This document shows, in pieces, positions 1 to 10,505 of a stretch of DNA of 28,369 nt (its first letter is position 1; the number at the start of each line of letters is the position of its first letter). The notes under the pieces were generated by a model. It saw only the letters and a list, made by a program, of their open reading frames with translations. It had not been told where the DNA came from and did not search any database. The stretch comes from Jimgerdemannia flammicorona. Taxonomy: Eukaryota; Mucoromycota; Endogonomycetes; Endogonales; Endogonaceae. The position numbers were made by a program, and so were the translations under genes. The stretch is taken from NCBI GenBank assembly GCA_003990745.1, contig RBNI01000638.1:1-28369 (forward strand), in the 5' to 3' direction.

Positions 1-129
1 AAAAAATTGAAAAATATTTTTAAAAAATATTTTAGATTTTTTTTTAACTTTATATTTATTAGTAAAATTTTTTTTTTAAATAAAAATTATATATTATTTT
101 TTTTGTAGACAAATTTGCCTGCATTATAG

Positions 130-387
130 TCTAAGGGCTATAGAAGGTATATAGATAGTAAATCTGATGAAAGTGAAGATGATGTACCCCTCCTTCACCC
201 ACCAACATCTTATCTAGCATATGAGTCAGACAATACTATTCTGTAGGATGGTGATGAAGTTCTAATGTATTACTATCTTAGCAAACAGAGAGAATTAATC
301 TACAAACAACTCTTCCTAGATAACTACTTTATCAGAGATGATGTCATTAATAGTGATGTCATCAAAAACTACCCAGATAGTATCTAA
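130..387 (+). pseudogene. Degraded open-frame relic, unknown protein
   Basis: One frame stays open from about 130 to a TAA at 385-387 except for a TAG at 244-246. The translation begins with an acidic stretch (SDESEDDV) followed by a mixed hydrophilic segment rich in Tyr, Leu and Asp. I do not recognise it. The preceding 105 bases are extremely AT-rich and end in a T-tract plus GTAG, which could be an intron 3' splice site or chance. The 3' part overlaps the start of the LTR-like segment at 357, so this may be the tail of a retroelement polyprotein rather than a host exon. Low confidence. Confidence 0.25.
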
Positions 388-792
388 ATCTATAGATAGC
401 CTAATAGTTATAGTATAGTTAGATTAGCCTTATATGATATGACTGTAAACTAACTTAGTAGTTAGACAATCTCTTGATATATCAGATCACACTTATACTA
501 TGTGACTGCATTTCAACTCAGCAAGGCACTAAGTACTATATCTATATTCAGCATAGTCTAGATATATAGCCTCTCATTAGTATAAATACTCCCTCTCCTA
601 GATCTCAGAATCTCAGACTTGAATACTTAAACAATTCGAATACAACTTCTGAGCACTTCCCCATAATATCCCTTTACACAACTACTCCTAGTATAGCAAT
701 ATCATGAATAGTGAATAAACCTATTTAATAACCCACAAACCACTCTTAAGTAAATCTGCTCTCTATTAGATCCCACTCCTAACCCTATCACA
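357..792 (+). repeat. LTR-like segment (decayed)
   Basis: The segment begins TGTCATC and ends ATCACA, the TG...CA form of an LTR. It has TATAAATA at 581-588 and AATAAA at 714-719, about 125 bp apart, as expected for the U3/R promoter and polyadenylation signal of a Ty3-type LTR. A gag-like start codon follows at 872. No second copy is in the window and no primer-binding site is convincing, so the borders are inferred. The bases around AATAAA (GTGAATAAACCT) also occur in the LTRs at 3030 and 12117 and in the relic near 14190. Confidence 0.45.
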
Positions 793-871
793 AAATTTCC
801 TAATTGGGTATTGTCTGCAGCAATATGCCAATTCAACTAAGCTGGTCTTAGTTTCTTAAACTTCCTGAAAT

Positions 872-1067
872 ATGGAAAATCCTGAACATCCAGAACTAGT
901 CCAAAAAGAGACTTTAGTTGAGACATCAACCCAATCTTGAAATTAATAAGTATAGAGGATGTACTCAATATGAAATTGATCTTGACCTTAAGAAAACAGT
1001 CTTTTTGAATATTCAGAACTTCCAGAAAACTCTTCCAGAACTACATAATGATTATTCTAATAAGTAA
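872..1067 (+). pseudogene. Gag-like N-terminal fragment
   Basis: An ATG at 872, 80 bp after the LTR-like segment, opens an acidic peptide (MENPEHPELVQKE...) that stops at TGA 938-940. After a frame change, a second open stretch runs 957-1067 and ends in TAA. Position after an LTR and composition suggest the start of a Ty3-like Gag. From about 1070 the minus strand carries a different retroelement fragment, so this plus-strand element is truncated here. No diagnostic motif survives. Confidence 0.3.
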
Positions 1068-1345
1068 CCCTCTTATACATTCTCTAGCACTAGTATCAAT
1101 GATAGTATCAAAGATATAATCTTTGATCTGACATAGGGTATAGGCTGATGTCTTGTACTAGTCTTCAGATTCTTTACCTGAGTCTTCTTGATCATTTTCT
1201 TATATATTGTGAGCTTCTACAATCTTGTACTCTTGATTCTTAGTAGTAGTTATAAGTTCTACTCTCAACTGCTGTCTGAAGACAGGGACTTCAGCTAGCC
1301 ATCCAAAGGTAGCATTGACCTTCTGTTCTTTGAGGTCCTTGTATA
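1068..1345 (-). pseudogene. Ty3-like gag/protease relic, part 2 (minus strand)
   Basis: Read on the minus strand, this segment gives a broken frame with a block (KTSAYTLCQI, then IIDTSA at about 1086-1100) that resembles the protease start of the plus-strand Ty3 relic near 20140-20200 (KTSAYAICQI, then IIDTE). DTS would be the aspartyl protease active-site triplet. The upstream part lies beyond the MITE at 2047 and onward. Only fragments are readable. The family match rests on comparison with the relic inside this window. Confidence 0.45.
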
Positions 1346-2046
1346 GTGCTCCGAATGAGTCAATCCAGATGGGATTCAGATGGATTCGAATCCCATCCAG
1401 ATCAACTCGGATTGGATTCGAATCCCATCCGGATCAACTCGGATTGGATTCGAATCCCATCCGGATGGATTCGAATCAACCATTGTTTTGATTTCCAAAT
1501 TGGACAATTAAATGTTTACATCAATAACTCGATGAATAATCATCCAAATTTGATGATCTTAGTGTCATTTGAAAGCCCTTAATAAGGCCTTTCTAATGAT
1601 ATCAAAAACATTAAAATCGGATTACGCGTTGCCGAGATATTAAGGAAAACGTTCTATTTGACGAAATTTCCAAAATCGGCAAATCGAAGAATTTCCAAAA
1701 TCGGCGATTCAGACGGTTTCCTTCATAACTCGGCAACGCGTGATCGTATTTCAATGTTCTTGGTATCATTAGATAGGCCTTATTAAGGGCTTTCAAATGA
1801 CACCAAGATCATCAAATTTGGATGATTATTCAAAATGACACCAAGATCATCAAATTTGGATGATTATTCATTGAGTTATTGATGTAAACATTTAATTATC
1901 TAATTTGGAAATCAAAACAATGGTTGATTCGAATCCCATCCGAGTTGATCCAGATGGGATTCGAATCCCATCCGAGTTGATTCAGATGGGATTCAATCCG
2001 AATCAATCCGAATCCAATCCGGATTAAATTGACTCGTTAGGAGCAC
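1346..2046. mobile_element. 701-bp foldback MITE with TA target duplication
   Basis: The ends are imperfect inverted repeats: GTGCTCCGAATGAGTCAAT on the left and GTGCTCCTAACGAGTCAAT reading inward from the right, flanked by TA at 1344-1345 and 2047-2048. The whole element folds back. The centre carries a long inverted repeat around GCGTTGCCGAGATAT (from about 1627) and its complement (to about 1745). Subterminal arms hold tandem units of about 32 bp containing GGATTCGAATCCCATCC, on both sides and in opposite orientation. No transposase is encoded. The TA duplication suits a Tc1/mariner-mobilised element, but the mobilising family is inferred. Confidence 0.85.
1796..1871. repeat. 38-bp tandem duplication in the right MITE arm
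   Basis: The block containing ACACCAAGATCATCAAATTT occurs twice in direct tandem in the right arm. The left arm has the complementary sequence once (about 1528-1570). The duplication therefore arose after the palindrome formed. Confidence 0.8.
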
Positions 2047-2960
2047 TAATCCTCATTATCTTATAAATAAAAGTACTCCACATTAGTACTAAAGGTCAGT
2101 TCCAAGCCTTCTGAGTAGCCTCTCTCCCAGTAAGCTAGACCTAGATATTCATATTCTCAGTCTAGAATAAGATCCTCTTCCTGAGCCAAAATCCAATATT
2201 TACAATATCACTATACTTCTTTATAATCTCCTCTACTCTCCTCTCCTCTTTATCTCAACTACTATCACTATAGATATCTCTTTTATTAGAAGCTATACTA
2301 CTCTCAGATTCTACCTTATACACCAAGCTATCAGTACCACTATCTTACCAACTACCAACCCAGTTCTCAAGATCTCCTCCAAAGATCCTGCCTTCTCAAA
2401 ATCCACCTCAATCCCCTCCAACCCCTGCAGAAACTTCACTAAGACTACTTTAGCTATCTGACTCATAGTCAGATCCAAAACCATCTTGGCTATCACTACT
2501 TATCTCTAGAAGTACAATATGATAGCAAATTTGAAGATTGATTTCTTAAGTAATAGAGTCACTATCAGATCTATTATACTATCTATCAGATCCTCCTTCT
2601 CTTTATGCCCTACTTACTCAACCCTACTATCAGCAGTTATACTTTTTCCTCCAGCAAGCCCGCCTCTATGTCTGCTCTATTAGACATTGATCCTCTAGCC
2701 CTCTCAGCACTCACCTTTTCCCTCACTCTAGACTTATTGTCCTAAAGACCCCCAGGCCACTCTTCTACTATCATTTTATCAGTAAAGCTTATTGATCCCT
2801 ACTCTCCACTACTCATATCTGGTACCTAACTCCTATCAGACTCTCTCTACTCACTCATACTACTGAAAAAGCCTATCTCTATACTATAACTCCTCTTGAG
2901 ATATTACTAGCTAAAGACCCCAGGTCTATCTAATCTAGTATATCTATTAGAACTCTTATA
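2047..2960 (-). pseudogene. Ty3-like gag relic, part 1 (minus strand, decayed)
   Basis: The minus strand contains several short open stretches, including one at 2311-2496 with a leucine/valine-rich helical look and a longer broken one around 2640-2830. Reading through the TA junction at the MITE, this strand continues into the protease relic at 1345-1068, so it is probably the gag part of the same element. The plus strand here is strongly pyrimidine-rich (CTCC, CTAT). No zinc knuckle or other diagnostic motif is readable, so the gag assignment rests on position. Confidence 0.35.
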
Positions 2961-3143
2961 TATTATTATGTTACTAGTACCTTTTCTTCAATAACTATAT
3001 AAAAAGTATTAAAAAGTATTTATATAATATGACAAACCAAAACGTACTATCTGAATTATATCTTAACCAGATGACACAAACAATTAGCCAAGATGATGTG
3101 AACACACAGCATAGTAACCAGTAACCATTGCTGTGGAAAACTG

Positions 3144-3151
3144 TATAAATA
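3144..3151 (+). promoter_or_regulatory. TATA box of the 5' LTR
   Basis: TATAAATA, repeated at 12231-12238 in the 3' LTR, 30-40 bp upstream of the 18-bp palindrome array. It is the likely RNA start signal of the element. Confidence 0.6.
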
Positions 3152-3180
3152 GTCAGACATACCAGAAAGGGTCTGTTTAT

Positions 3181-3270
3181 CTGTACAGACTTGGTACACT
3201 GTACAGACTCTGTACACTATACAGACTCTGTATACTGTACAGGTCCTGTACACTATACAGACTCTGTACA
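3181..3270. repeat. Five tandem 18-bp palindromic units in the 5' LTR
   Basis: The unit is close to CTGTACAGACTCTGTACA. TGTACAG and CTGTACA are perfect inverted arms around a 3-base loop, so each unit can form a hairpin. The array lies just after the TATA box, in the presumed R region. Confidence 0.9.
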
Positions 3271-4535
3271 CCTGCCATAAGTAGCAGATCTATAGTTAGC
3301 TATATAGTAATCAGATAGCAACCAACTTGTATAAATTACCCCAGAGATAAGAGTGAATAAACCTCAGTCCGAAATTGAAGCAAAAGACAAGTCTGTCTAC
3401 CATACTTCAAGAGGAACTCTACAGCCACTGTTAGGAGATTGTGAGCTTATTTTCCTACTCTGGTCCACTTTCTGATATAAAGAACAAGTCTGAAATACAA
3501 ATACCAAAGAAGACTCAAAAGATTGAGCATTGGTCCCCTTTTCACTCTGGTCCACTTTCCAATACAAAGCTGATTTTGCCACCTAAGTTCAAGGAGAACT
3601 TCACTGCCTTTTGAAGAAACCCACCACTTAAGGAATAAGCCATGTTATTGGTTCACTTGCCAGATAAGCCTGAAGATTTGCCACCCAAGTTCAAGAAAGA
3701 ACTTCGCCGCATTCCCAGAGAGCCCACCTTTCTTGCCACAAGCCAGTTTCTGATACAACTTCGCAGTGGAGCTAGTCTACAATGTAACTCTGTACAAATG
3801 AAGTCAGTCTTTGATGTAACTTACCAAGAATCTGAGTAGTATTCCCAGTTGAAGCCGATTCAGGAGGAATCCATGCCATCCGAGTTATCCGAGTTATCTG
3901 CATCATCTGCCGCCTTTTGAGTTATCTGCTGTATTTCTAGTTGAAGCTGCTGATTCAAGAAGAATCCATGTCATCTGCCATTTCTGAGTTATTATTCCCA
4001 GAAGAGCCCAATTCATGCCATCTGAGTTATCTGTTGTTCCCAGTAAGCCCGTTACAGAAGAATCCATGCCATACAATTCCCAGTGAGCCAAATCAAGTTA
4101 TCCGCCAAATTATCAGAACGTCCACATAAGGAATCTGTTGTGCTATATAAGATCATCATGCAGAAATCGCATAAGGAGAACAGCTAAATTGCCAGACCAT
4201 TATGCACAAAGAGATCATCATACTATACAAAGAAATTACCCACTACTCAAGAAGGAAACCGCTCATGTTATATACAAATTCTGCTATTCCCAGTTGATCT
4301 AAGAAGGAAACCCATTCACACAAATCACTGCTATACCTAGAGAACTGTCCCAATTAGGAAATTGACACACAAATCACTTGCAGATATCCAGCTTTGACTA
4401 TTATACCACTAAATACCAAGGACCTCAGGAATCTTAAAACATTTTGTTGCTTTTTGACAAAGTAACTGGGGGCTCAAGCCAAACTGCATCAACCCCCAAC
4501 CTTGTAATTTGCCTCTATTGAGCTGGCACATTACA

Positions 4536-4556
4536 TTTGGGGGCTCAACTGGGAAG
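4536..4556 (+). promoter_or_regulatory. Candidate primer-binding site
   Basis: Immediately after the LTR end comes TTTGGGGGCTCAACTGGGAA. The TGG at its start fits pairing with a tRNA 3' CCA. The primer tRNA was not identified. Confidence 0.55.
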
Positions 4557-4574
4557 ATTTCAAAATCGACATGA

Positions 4575-6017
4575 CTTTTCAGCTCACAAGAACCCACAGT
4601 CAAGCTGGATACATTTGACACAACACCAACCTCTGCTACTACAGGAGAACTAGTTATCACCAGCATCTGGACAGGAAGAGAAGTAATTACTTCAAGACTT
4701 GCCAATTACCCAGCATCAGAAGGATCCCAACCAGAACCAGAAGGCAGTATAGCCCGAAATCCCCAACCAGATCAACCAGACAATACAGACAGCCCTGTTA
4801 GAGATTTTGGAGAACTTGCACAAGAACTAGAAGATCTTATCACATGAACCCAATACTTTGCAGCCAGACACCCCACACTAGTCCCACCAATCTCACCAAT
4901 AGAATCCCTACCACAACTCCTTGCAGAACCAGAAGTAGCTCCTACAAGAATACCTAGACCTATTCCACTCCATCCAAGAACCAGAACACCATTGTCAAGA
5001 TACCCAAGCACCCCTATCTCTAGTGACAGTTCGGAAAGTGAATCAGAATCAGAATCTGAACTTGAACCAGAATCAGAAGAAAGTGACAATAAAATGGCCA
5101 CCTCATTGCCAACCTTTGCAGGATACCCAGAGGAAGATCCCAGAGAATTCCTTGATGGAATCGAAGGAATTGCAGCCTTGAGAAATCTCTCAGATGAAAG
5201 AAAAATCGCCATCTACAAAGCTCAGATCAGAGAACCAGCCAGAGGAATTTTCCATTGAATAGCAAACAACCAAGATTCAGAACTAGCAAGACAGATACAA
5301 GCAGCAATGTCTGATGAGCTAAAATATAAGGCCATGGTCTATTGGCTCATTAAAAAGTATACAGGAAACGAAACCTGTCACAAGGCTCAAGAATCCATCA
5401 TGGGGATGAAGATGAATCTTAGAGAGTCACCCAGAGCCTTCTTCACAAGAATTCAGAAGAGAATGCATTCCACTAGGTTCAATACCACCAACCAGGATAT
5501 CATAGGTCCAATGACCTTCATGAATGGAATTCCCCTGAATATTGCCCAGCATGTCTGCACCCTAGGCATTAGAAGGTCTGAAGAGCAAGTATGTAGATAC
5601 AGCCCAAGGATTCTTTGATGTCAGACAAGGAACTACCTGGAGTGATCATGACAAAAAGGAAGATAAAGAAGACATTCTGGTCAAAGCCCTACAAGGACTC
5701 CTTCAAGGACAAGAAAGATCTGAAGAAAGAAGGCCAGCCAAGGAAGGAAAGAAGAATAGAAGTGAAATCCAAGACCTTAGCTCCAAGTTGGACTGATTGG
5801 TTGGACAGATTGAAAAACTCACTATATGAGAAAATCGGAGTTATCAAGACAATAGAGGATATCCACCACAGAGGAGCCAAGGTTATCCACCAAGAGATAA
5901 CAGAATTACCAGCAAGAAGAAAGAAGGTACTCTGTCCGAGACAGAGCTCAAGTCCAATACTTCCACTGTGGACAATTTGGACACTATGCCACTGAATGTG
6001 ATAAAAAAAGAAGTAAC
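4575..6017 (+). pseudogene. Gag region of the dUTPase Ty3 element, with CCHC zinc knuckle
   Basis: A long frame runs from about 4575 with stops at TGA 4845-4847 and TGA 5256-5258, both where Trp fits. It has a Pro/Glu/Ser-rich N-terminal part, an acidic SESESESE run (about 5036-5060) and a helical capsid-like block (about 5100-5610). A frameshift moves coding to another frame between about 5560 and 5880 (basic Lys/Glu-rich segment). The original frame returns with a zinc knuckle at about 5958-5993 reading YFHCGQFGHYATEC. The first Cys of the expected C-x2-C-x4-H-x4-C is Tyr, which fits a TGC-to-TAC change. No start ATG is in frame, and a TGA at 4572-4574 precedes. Gag and protease share one frame, so the element probably made a single Gag-Pol. 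Confidence 0.8.
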
Positions 6018-7976
6018 TGAAGGGACTCAGAACCACCAAACTGAAGGAATGACACTCAGTACAAGAAGACTGAAGCCCATCCTGTTGAAGATTTCGAGAA
6101 AGCAAGCAACAGTGAAGACTACAGTGACCTAGACCTATATCCTACCAAAGTTACTATCTAGAAAACAGTGTACCCAGCAGAGAAGAGGAAGAGACCTGTA
6201 GGAAGGCTATCCAGGAACATCAGCAGAAGAATTATCCAAGAAGAGGATGAAGAACATGAGGAGGAACAAATAGAAACCCCTCCCCAAACCCCCTCACCAT
6301 TTGTCCCTGAGATAAATGAGTTGCCACCAGAAGATGAAGAAATGGAACAAGAAGAATGGGAACCTGTTGCTCCAAAGCCTAAGAAGAAGTACACTCTGAA
6401 GACCATGCCTAGAGATATTTACAATAAAGCCTGGCAGAAGATTCAAGAAGCCAAAATAGAAGTCCCTCTTCTGCAGTTATTGCAACTGACACCAGCTGGA
6501 GTCCGAAACAAATTGCTGAGAACCACCAGGTCTAGCACTGGCTGAGTTCCAATCCCACAGCAAGAACCAGCTTCCATCTCTGTCCAAGCAGCTGAAAGAC
6601 ATGTCAGCACCTACTTATATAGAGATATTGGAGGACAAAAAGCAAAGATTCTCATAGACACAGGAGCAGCTGTCTGTGTCATTGCCAAATGGTTCCTGGA
6701 CACCCTCCAATGGCCCATTGATGGACCATCCAACCTCAGCATCATAGTAGCAGATGGAGCCCAAACTCAACCCCTTGGAGAAGTACAAAACATCACTATC
6801 TCTCTTGGACACATTCAGTTCTCTATCCCCAAAGCTGTTGTCACTGAAGCTGTCACTAATGACATGATTCTTGGTACCAACTAGATGAAGGAAATGAATG
6901 CAGTTGTTGATATCAGCCAACAAGTACTCAAGTTTGACTACCGAGGCAAGAAGTATAGAGTTAAGGTGACTAGCTATAAGCAATCAAAGAAGAAGAAGAA
7001 GGTCACTATTCAAGAAGAATATGTCAGCAGTGAGGAGTCTACTACAGAAGAGGAAGAAGAATCCAAAGACAGAAATGATCCCAGACTCAGTCCCCAAATT
7101 AACCTAGTGGATAACAGACCAGAAGACAATGTGTGGGCCAAGAATACCATCCCTATCACCATTGGAGCCATTGCAGAAGAAATCAAAGATTGCCCTACCT
7201 GCCTCAAGAGACACAAGTGTCCTGAGCACTCCTCGAAGATCATGGGAACAAGGAAATCGCCTGGCACAGCCTGCCCAGAGTGCAGAAGGAAGAAGAAGAA
7301 ATGCAGACATATTCCAGAAACACCTGCAACCGAAGCTGTAAAAGTACAAGCAATTTGGGGTCAAGAATCATCCAAAGAAGAAGAAACTTCCAACCAAGAA
7401 GTTCCTGAACAAGAAGCACCTGAAGAAGAAGAGATTCCCAAACTCATTCCATGGGATGACCCTTGCTGGACACCACCTAAAGACAATGACCCTTGGAATA
7501 TAGAAGAAGGACCCAGTATAATCACCATTATTCCCAAGAAAGAAACCCACCAAGAGAAAGCTTTTTGGCTAGGAAGATGTCCACACCAAATGGTCTTCCA
7601 CTCTCCCTGAGACTACTGCTATCAATGTTATCTGTTGGACCAACAAGAAAGACAGAGACCCCAGAGACCAGAACCTCCAACTACCTTGCACAGTCCACCA
7701 CCTTTCAAGAAGTCACCACAAGGTTGCAAAGTCGATTTAGGGGACAAGGCCTCTTCACCTGAACAGAAATATACCCCTTGTCTACCCTTCCCCCAACCTA
7801 TGATCAAGATGGGTACCAATTCCCAAGACAACAAGAGATAAATAGCCAGGAACAACATTTTCGGGCAATGGGATATTGCAACCATGGGAGACACCCTGAC
7901 TGCCGAGACTGCAGACATCAGAAGATTCACCTCAGTCATAATGTTGCAGTACACACTTTGAAGAAAGGAGATAACT
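6018..7976 (+). pseudogene. Protease and cysteine-rich region of the polyprotein
   Basis: The frame continues from the CCHC into an acidic Pro/Glu segment (6168-6400), then the aspartyl protease. The active site ILIDTGAAVCV has Asp at 6657-6659 and the C-terminal flap-side motif ILGTN lies just before TAG 6882-6884, where Trp is expected. Another TGA lies at 6543-6545. After the protease comes a Lys/Glu-rich linker, then two cysteine modules, CPTCLKRHKCPEH (about 7189-7227) and CPECRRKKKKCRH (about 7272-7310). After stops and a frameshift there is a third, CNHGRHPDCRDCRH (about 7877-7918). These look like zinc-binding modules placed between protease and dUTPase. Their family is not recognised. 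Confidence 0.8.
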
Positions 7977-8751
7977 GAAACCGGATCCGAAAAAGCCAGA
8001 TTTGAAAAAGTCAGACCAAGAAGCCCAGAAAAAGAATCCTCAAGATCTATGATTTGGGAGAAGACATCCTAGCTCTCATCAGACATGCAACCTGCCAAGG
8101 ATGGGCAGAAGATGCCACCAACTTCATGAAAGCCCTCGACCCTACAGGAAGAAGGGGAATCAACTACCTCTGAGACCCCTCTACTGGAGCCAGATGGCCA
8201 CACCTCAACCTTAGAGCTTGGAGGCTTTCTGCTAGTGGAACTTCAGCATTAGGAAAGCCCGTACTCAGCAAGGATATTGCCCAGTATGCCCTGCTGCACC
8301 CCAAGGCCAAACCCCTGACCTAAGCCCACCCAGAGGATGTAGGATATGATCTTCACAGTCTGGAGGATGAATCTATCAAGCCTGGAAAAACCTTCATGGT
8401 CAGAACCAGATTAGCCATACAGCCACTCCAAGGAGCTTATATTCAACTGACCTCAAGGTCTGGACTTGCCAGACAAGGGATAACTGTAGAAGGAGGAACC
8501 ATTAACCCTGGATATACAGGCGAAATTAAGATTATCCTACACAACAGCAGTGCAGAATGGCACTAAATCATTAGAGGACAGAAGATTGCCCAAGCAGTCT
8601 TCATGAAGGTCAAGACCCCACAGTTACAGGAAGTCTCTGAACTAACTGAAGGAACAAGACAAGCCAAGGGATTTGGAAGTTCAGACAGGAAGGAGGTACA
8701 TCTCCTTCAAGTCAACCACCTCAAAAGGAATGTTCCCCAGCAAGTGTACTG
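7977..8751 (+). pseudogene. dUTPase domain of the Ty3 polyprotein
   Basis: All five trimeric-dUTPase motifs are recognisable in one frame: motif 1 GYDLHS (8342-8359), motif 2 SRSGLA, motif 3 GTINPGYTGEI, motif 4 RGQKIAQAVF and motif 5 GTRQAKGFGSS. dUTPases hydrolyse dUTP to dUMP and PPi and so keep uracil out of new DNA, a plausible aid to reverse transcription. Motif 3 normally has Asp in the I-D position; here it is Asn, consistent with a G-to-A change and probably inactivating. TGA and TAA stops interrupt the region (for example before AHPEDVGYD and after SAEWH), where Gln or Trp fit. About 90 residues upstream, between the cysteine-rich region and motif 1, are unassigned. Confidence 0.85.
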
Positions 8752-9078
8752 ACAACCAGTCAGACTGCACAAGAATCTCATCCTAGAGCCCAGAGAACAA
8801 ACTACCTTTGAAATCTTTGCACCACCTGACCCCAGGAATCTTTTCTTTGAACCCAAGGAAGATATCCCACACCTGGACATAGAGGGACACACATTCCCTG
8901 ACAAGATGAACCCAGTATACTCCCAAGCAACCAACCAAAGTTGGGAAATGATCATTTTGCCAAAAGGAATCATCATAGGACATCTGGTGCCTTTTCTCAA
9001 CTGAACTCATAGGGAATTTTATGAACTAAACCTATTGGGAAATGGCAACAGGTCCCAGAAGAAAGAAAAGACCCCTCT
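8664..9078 (+). pseudogene. Unassigned polyprotein block between dUTPase and RT
   Basis: The frame of the dUTPase continues for roughly 110 residues past motif 5, with a TGA at 8749-8751 where Trp fits, to a TGA at about 9001-9003. It has alternating hydrophobic and polar segments such as LILEPREQTTFEIF and MIILPKGIIIGHL, suggesting beta strands. I do not recognise a family. It may be a structural linker or a second small domain of Pol. Confidence 0.5.
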
Positions 9079-9850
9079 GTGACCCAGGAGACAGTAAAGC
9101 CTTCCACCAACATTAGAGAAGAATTGACACCTCAACAACAGCAACAACTAGTAGAACTCCTCAACAAATATCAAGATATCTTCACTACCGATTATGGCAA
9201 CCTGCCATACAATCCATCATATCACCACAGTATAAATACAGGAAATGCAACACCCATCCAGCAGAAACCCTATAGAATACCCCATCACTTGAAAACATTT
9301 GAAAAAGAGCACATCCAAGAACTCTTAGACAATGGAGCCATCTGACCCTCTACTAGCCCCTGGGCCAGCTCTATACTTATTGTACCAAAGAAAGGAGGAT
9401 GGAGACTCTGCATGGATTACAGGAAACTCAATTCAGTTACTGAAAAGGATGCCTATCCTTTTCCCAGAATCGATGACCTCTTGGATCAGTTACAAGATGC
9501 CAGATACTTCAGCAGTATGGACCTCTTCACAGGATTCCATGATCCCCATGGACCCCAAGGACATTCAAAAGACAGCCTTCCTTGCTCTAGAAAAACTGTC
9601 GAGTACCTCCAAATACCCTTTGGACTTTGCAATACACCCCCCACCTTCCAGAGGATGATGAATTCAGTCTATGCCCCCTTGATCCACCACTGCCTGATTG
9701 TATACATGGATGATTCCAACATCTATTCAGCAAATTTCGAAGAACACCTGCAACACTTAGAGGAATTCTTCAAGCTCACCCACAAAAATCACTTGAGACT
9801 GAATGCAAAGAAATGCTACTTTGGGAAACAGAAACTTGAATTTCTTTGAT
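9079..9850 (+). pseudogene. Reverse transcriptase domain (Ty3)
   Basis: The segment begins with LTPQQQQQLVELLNKYQDIF, typical of the Ty3 pre-RT region. RT motifs follow: KPYRIP, then a TGA at about 9343 in place of the Arg usual before PSTSPWASS, GGWRLCMDYRKLN, FSSMDLFTGFH, PFGLCNTPPTFQRMMN and the catalytic YMDD at 9703-9714. A two-step frameshift around 9540-9590 moves the block MIPMDPKDIQKTAF into another frame and back. A TGA at 9847-9849 ends this stretch where the related LGF motif would be. The catalytic aspartates are preserved but this copy cannot be translated through. Confidence 0.9.
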
Positions 9851-10505
9851 TCATAGTTTCAAAAGAAGGAACCCATACAGACCCAAAGAAAACCAAGAAG
9901 ATCAACAATTGGCCAGTACCCAAAACCCTGAAGGAGACACTATCATTTCTGATGTTAGTATCCTACTACAGAAGGTTTATCAAGAACTTTGCTCAAATTG
10001 CTGCCCCTATCTGGATCCTTCTCAAGAAAGGAGTACCATTCAAATGGACAGAATCACAAGGAAAAGCCTTCAAAGAACTCAAAAACTGCATGACTACAGC
10101 ACCAATCCTTGTGTGCCCCAATCTACAGAAGCCATTCATCTTGTATACAGATGCTTCCAAAGATGACCTCAGAGCAGTTCTAGCCCAAGAAGGACCCAAT
10201 CAACAGCACCATGTGATAGCTTATACAAGCAGAGCTACCAATCAGCAGCAGATGAACTATGGTAGCACCAAACTTGAATGTCTTGCAGTCATATGGACAG
10301 TCACCCTGTTGAAGCATTACCTCATTGGAAAACGGTTCACCCTGATCACAGACTATACAGCCCTCAAATGATTATTCAACTGCAAGGAATCCACTGGAAT
10401 CCTAGCCTGCTGGATCCTTATCCTTCAGGATCACAAAATCACCATCATCCATAAAGCAGAGAAAGCCCACAACAATGTTGATGTACTTTCCTACCAGCCC
10501 CAATG
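9851..10505 (+). pseudogene. RT thumb and RNase H domain (Ty3)
   Basis: In the YMDD frame, YYRRFIKNFAQIAAPI and the basic/aromatic FKWTESQGKAFKEL mark the RT C-terminus. RNase H then shows FILYTDASKDDLRAVLAQ, MNYGSTKLECLAVIWTV and TLITDYTALK followed by TGA where Trp is typical, then NNVDVLS in the position of the last conserved Asp. The D, E and D residues of RNase H are visible. The stops are of the TGG-to-TGA type. Confidence 0.88.

Larger units (their letters stand above)
3030..4535 (+). repeat. 5' LTR (1506 bp)
   Basis: Direct counterpart of 12117-13557. It starts TGACAAACC and ends GGCACATTACA. TATAAATA lies at 3144-3151 and AATAAA at 3356-3361, placing U3, R and U5 in the usual order. 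An array of 18-bp palindromes sits between the two signals. It is 65 bp longer than the 3' LTR, explained by two extra 18-bp units and about 29 bp of extra sequence near 3880-3915. Small ORFs in the LTR are not credible genes. Confidence 0.92.

Noticed and set aside
1346..1582. 78-codon ORF at the MITE left arm
   Set aside because: Product of the 32-bp tandem repeats; no counterpart frame in the other arm.
3056..3318. Small repetitive ORFs (Tyr/Cys/Arg-rich) in the LTR
   Set aside because: They are translations of the 18-bp palindrome array, read on both strands alike.
4772..5212. Minus-strand Ser-rich ORF of 146 codons
   Set aside because: Shadow of the acidic Glu/Ser stretch of Gag on the plus strand.
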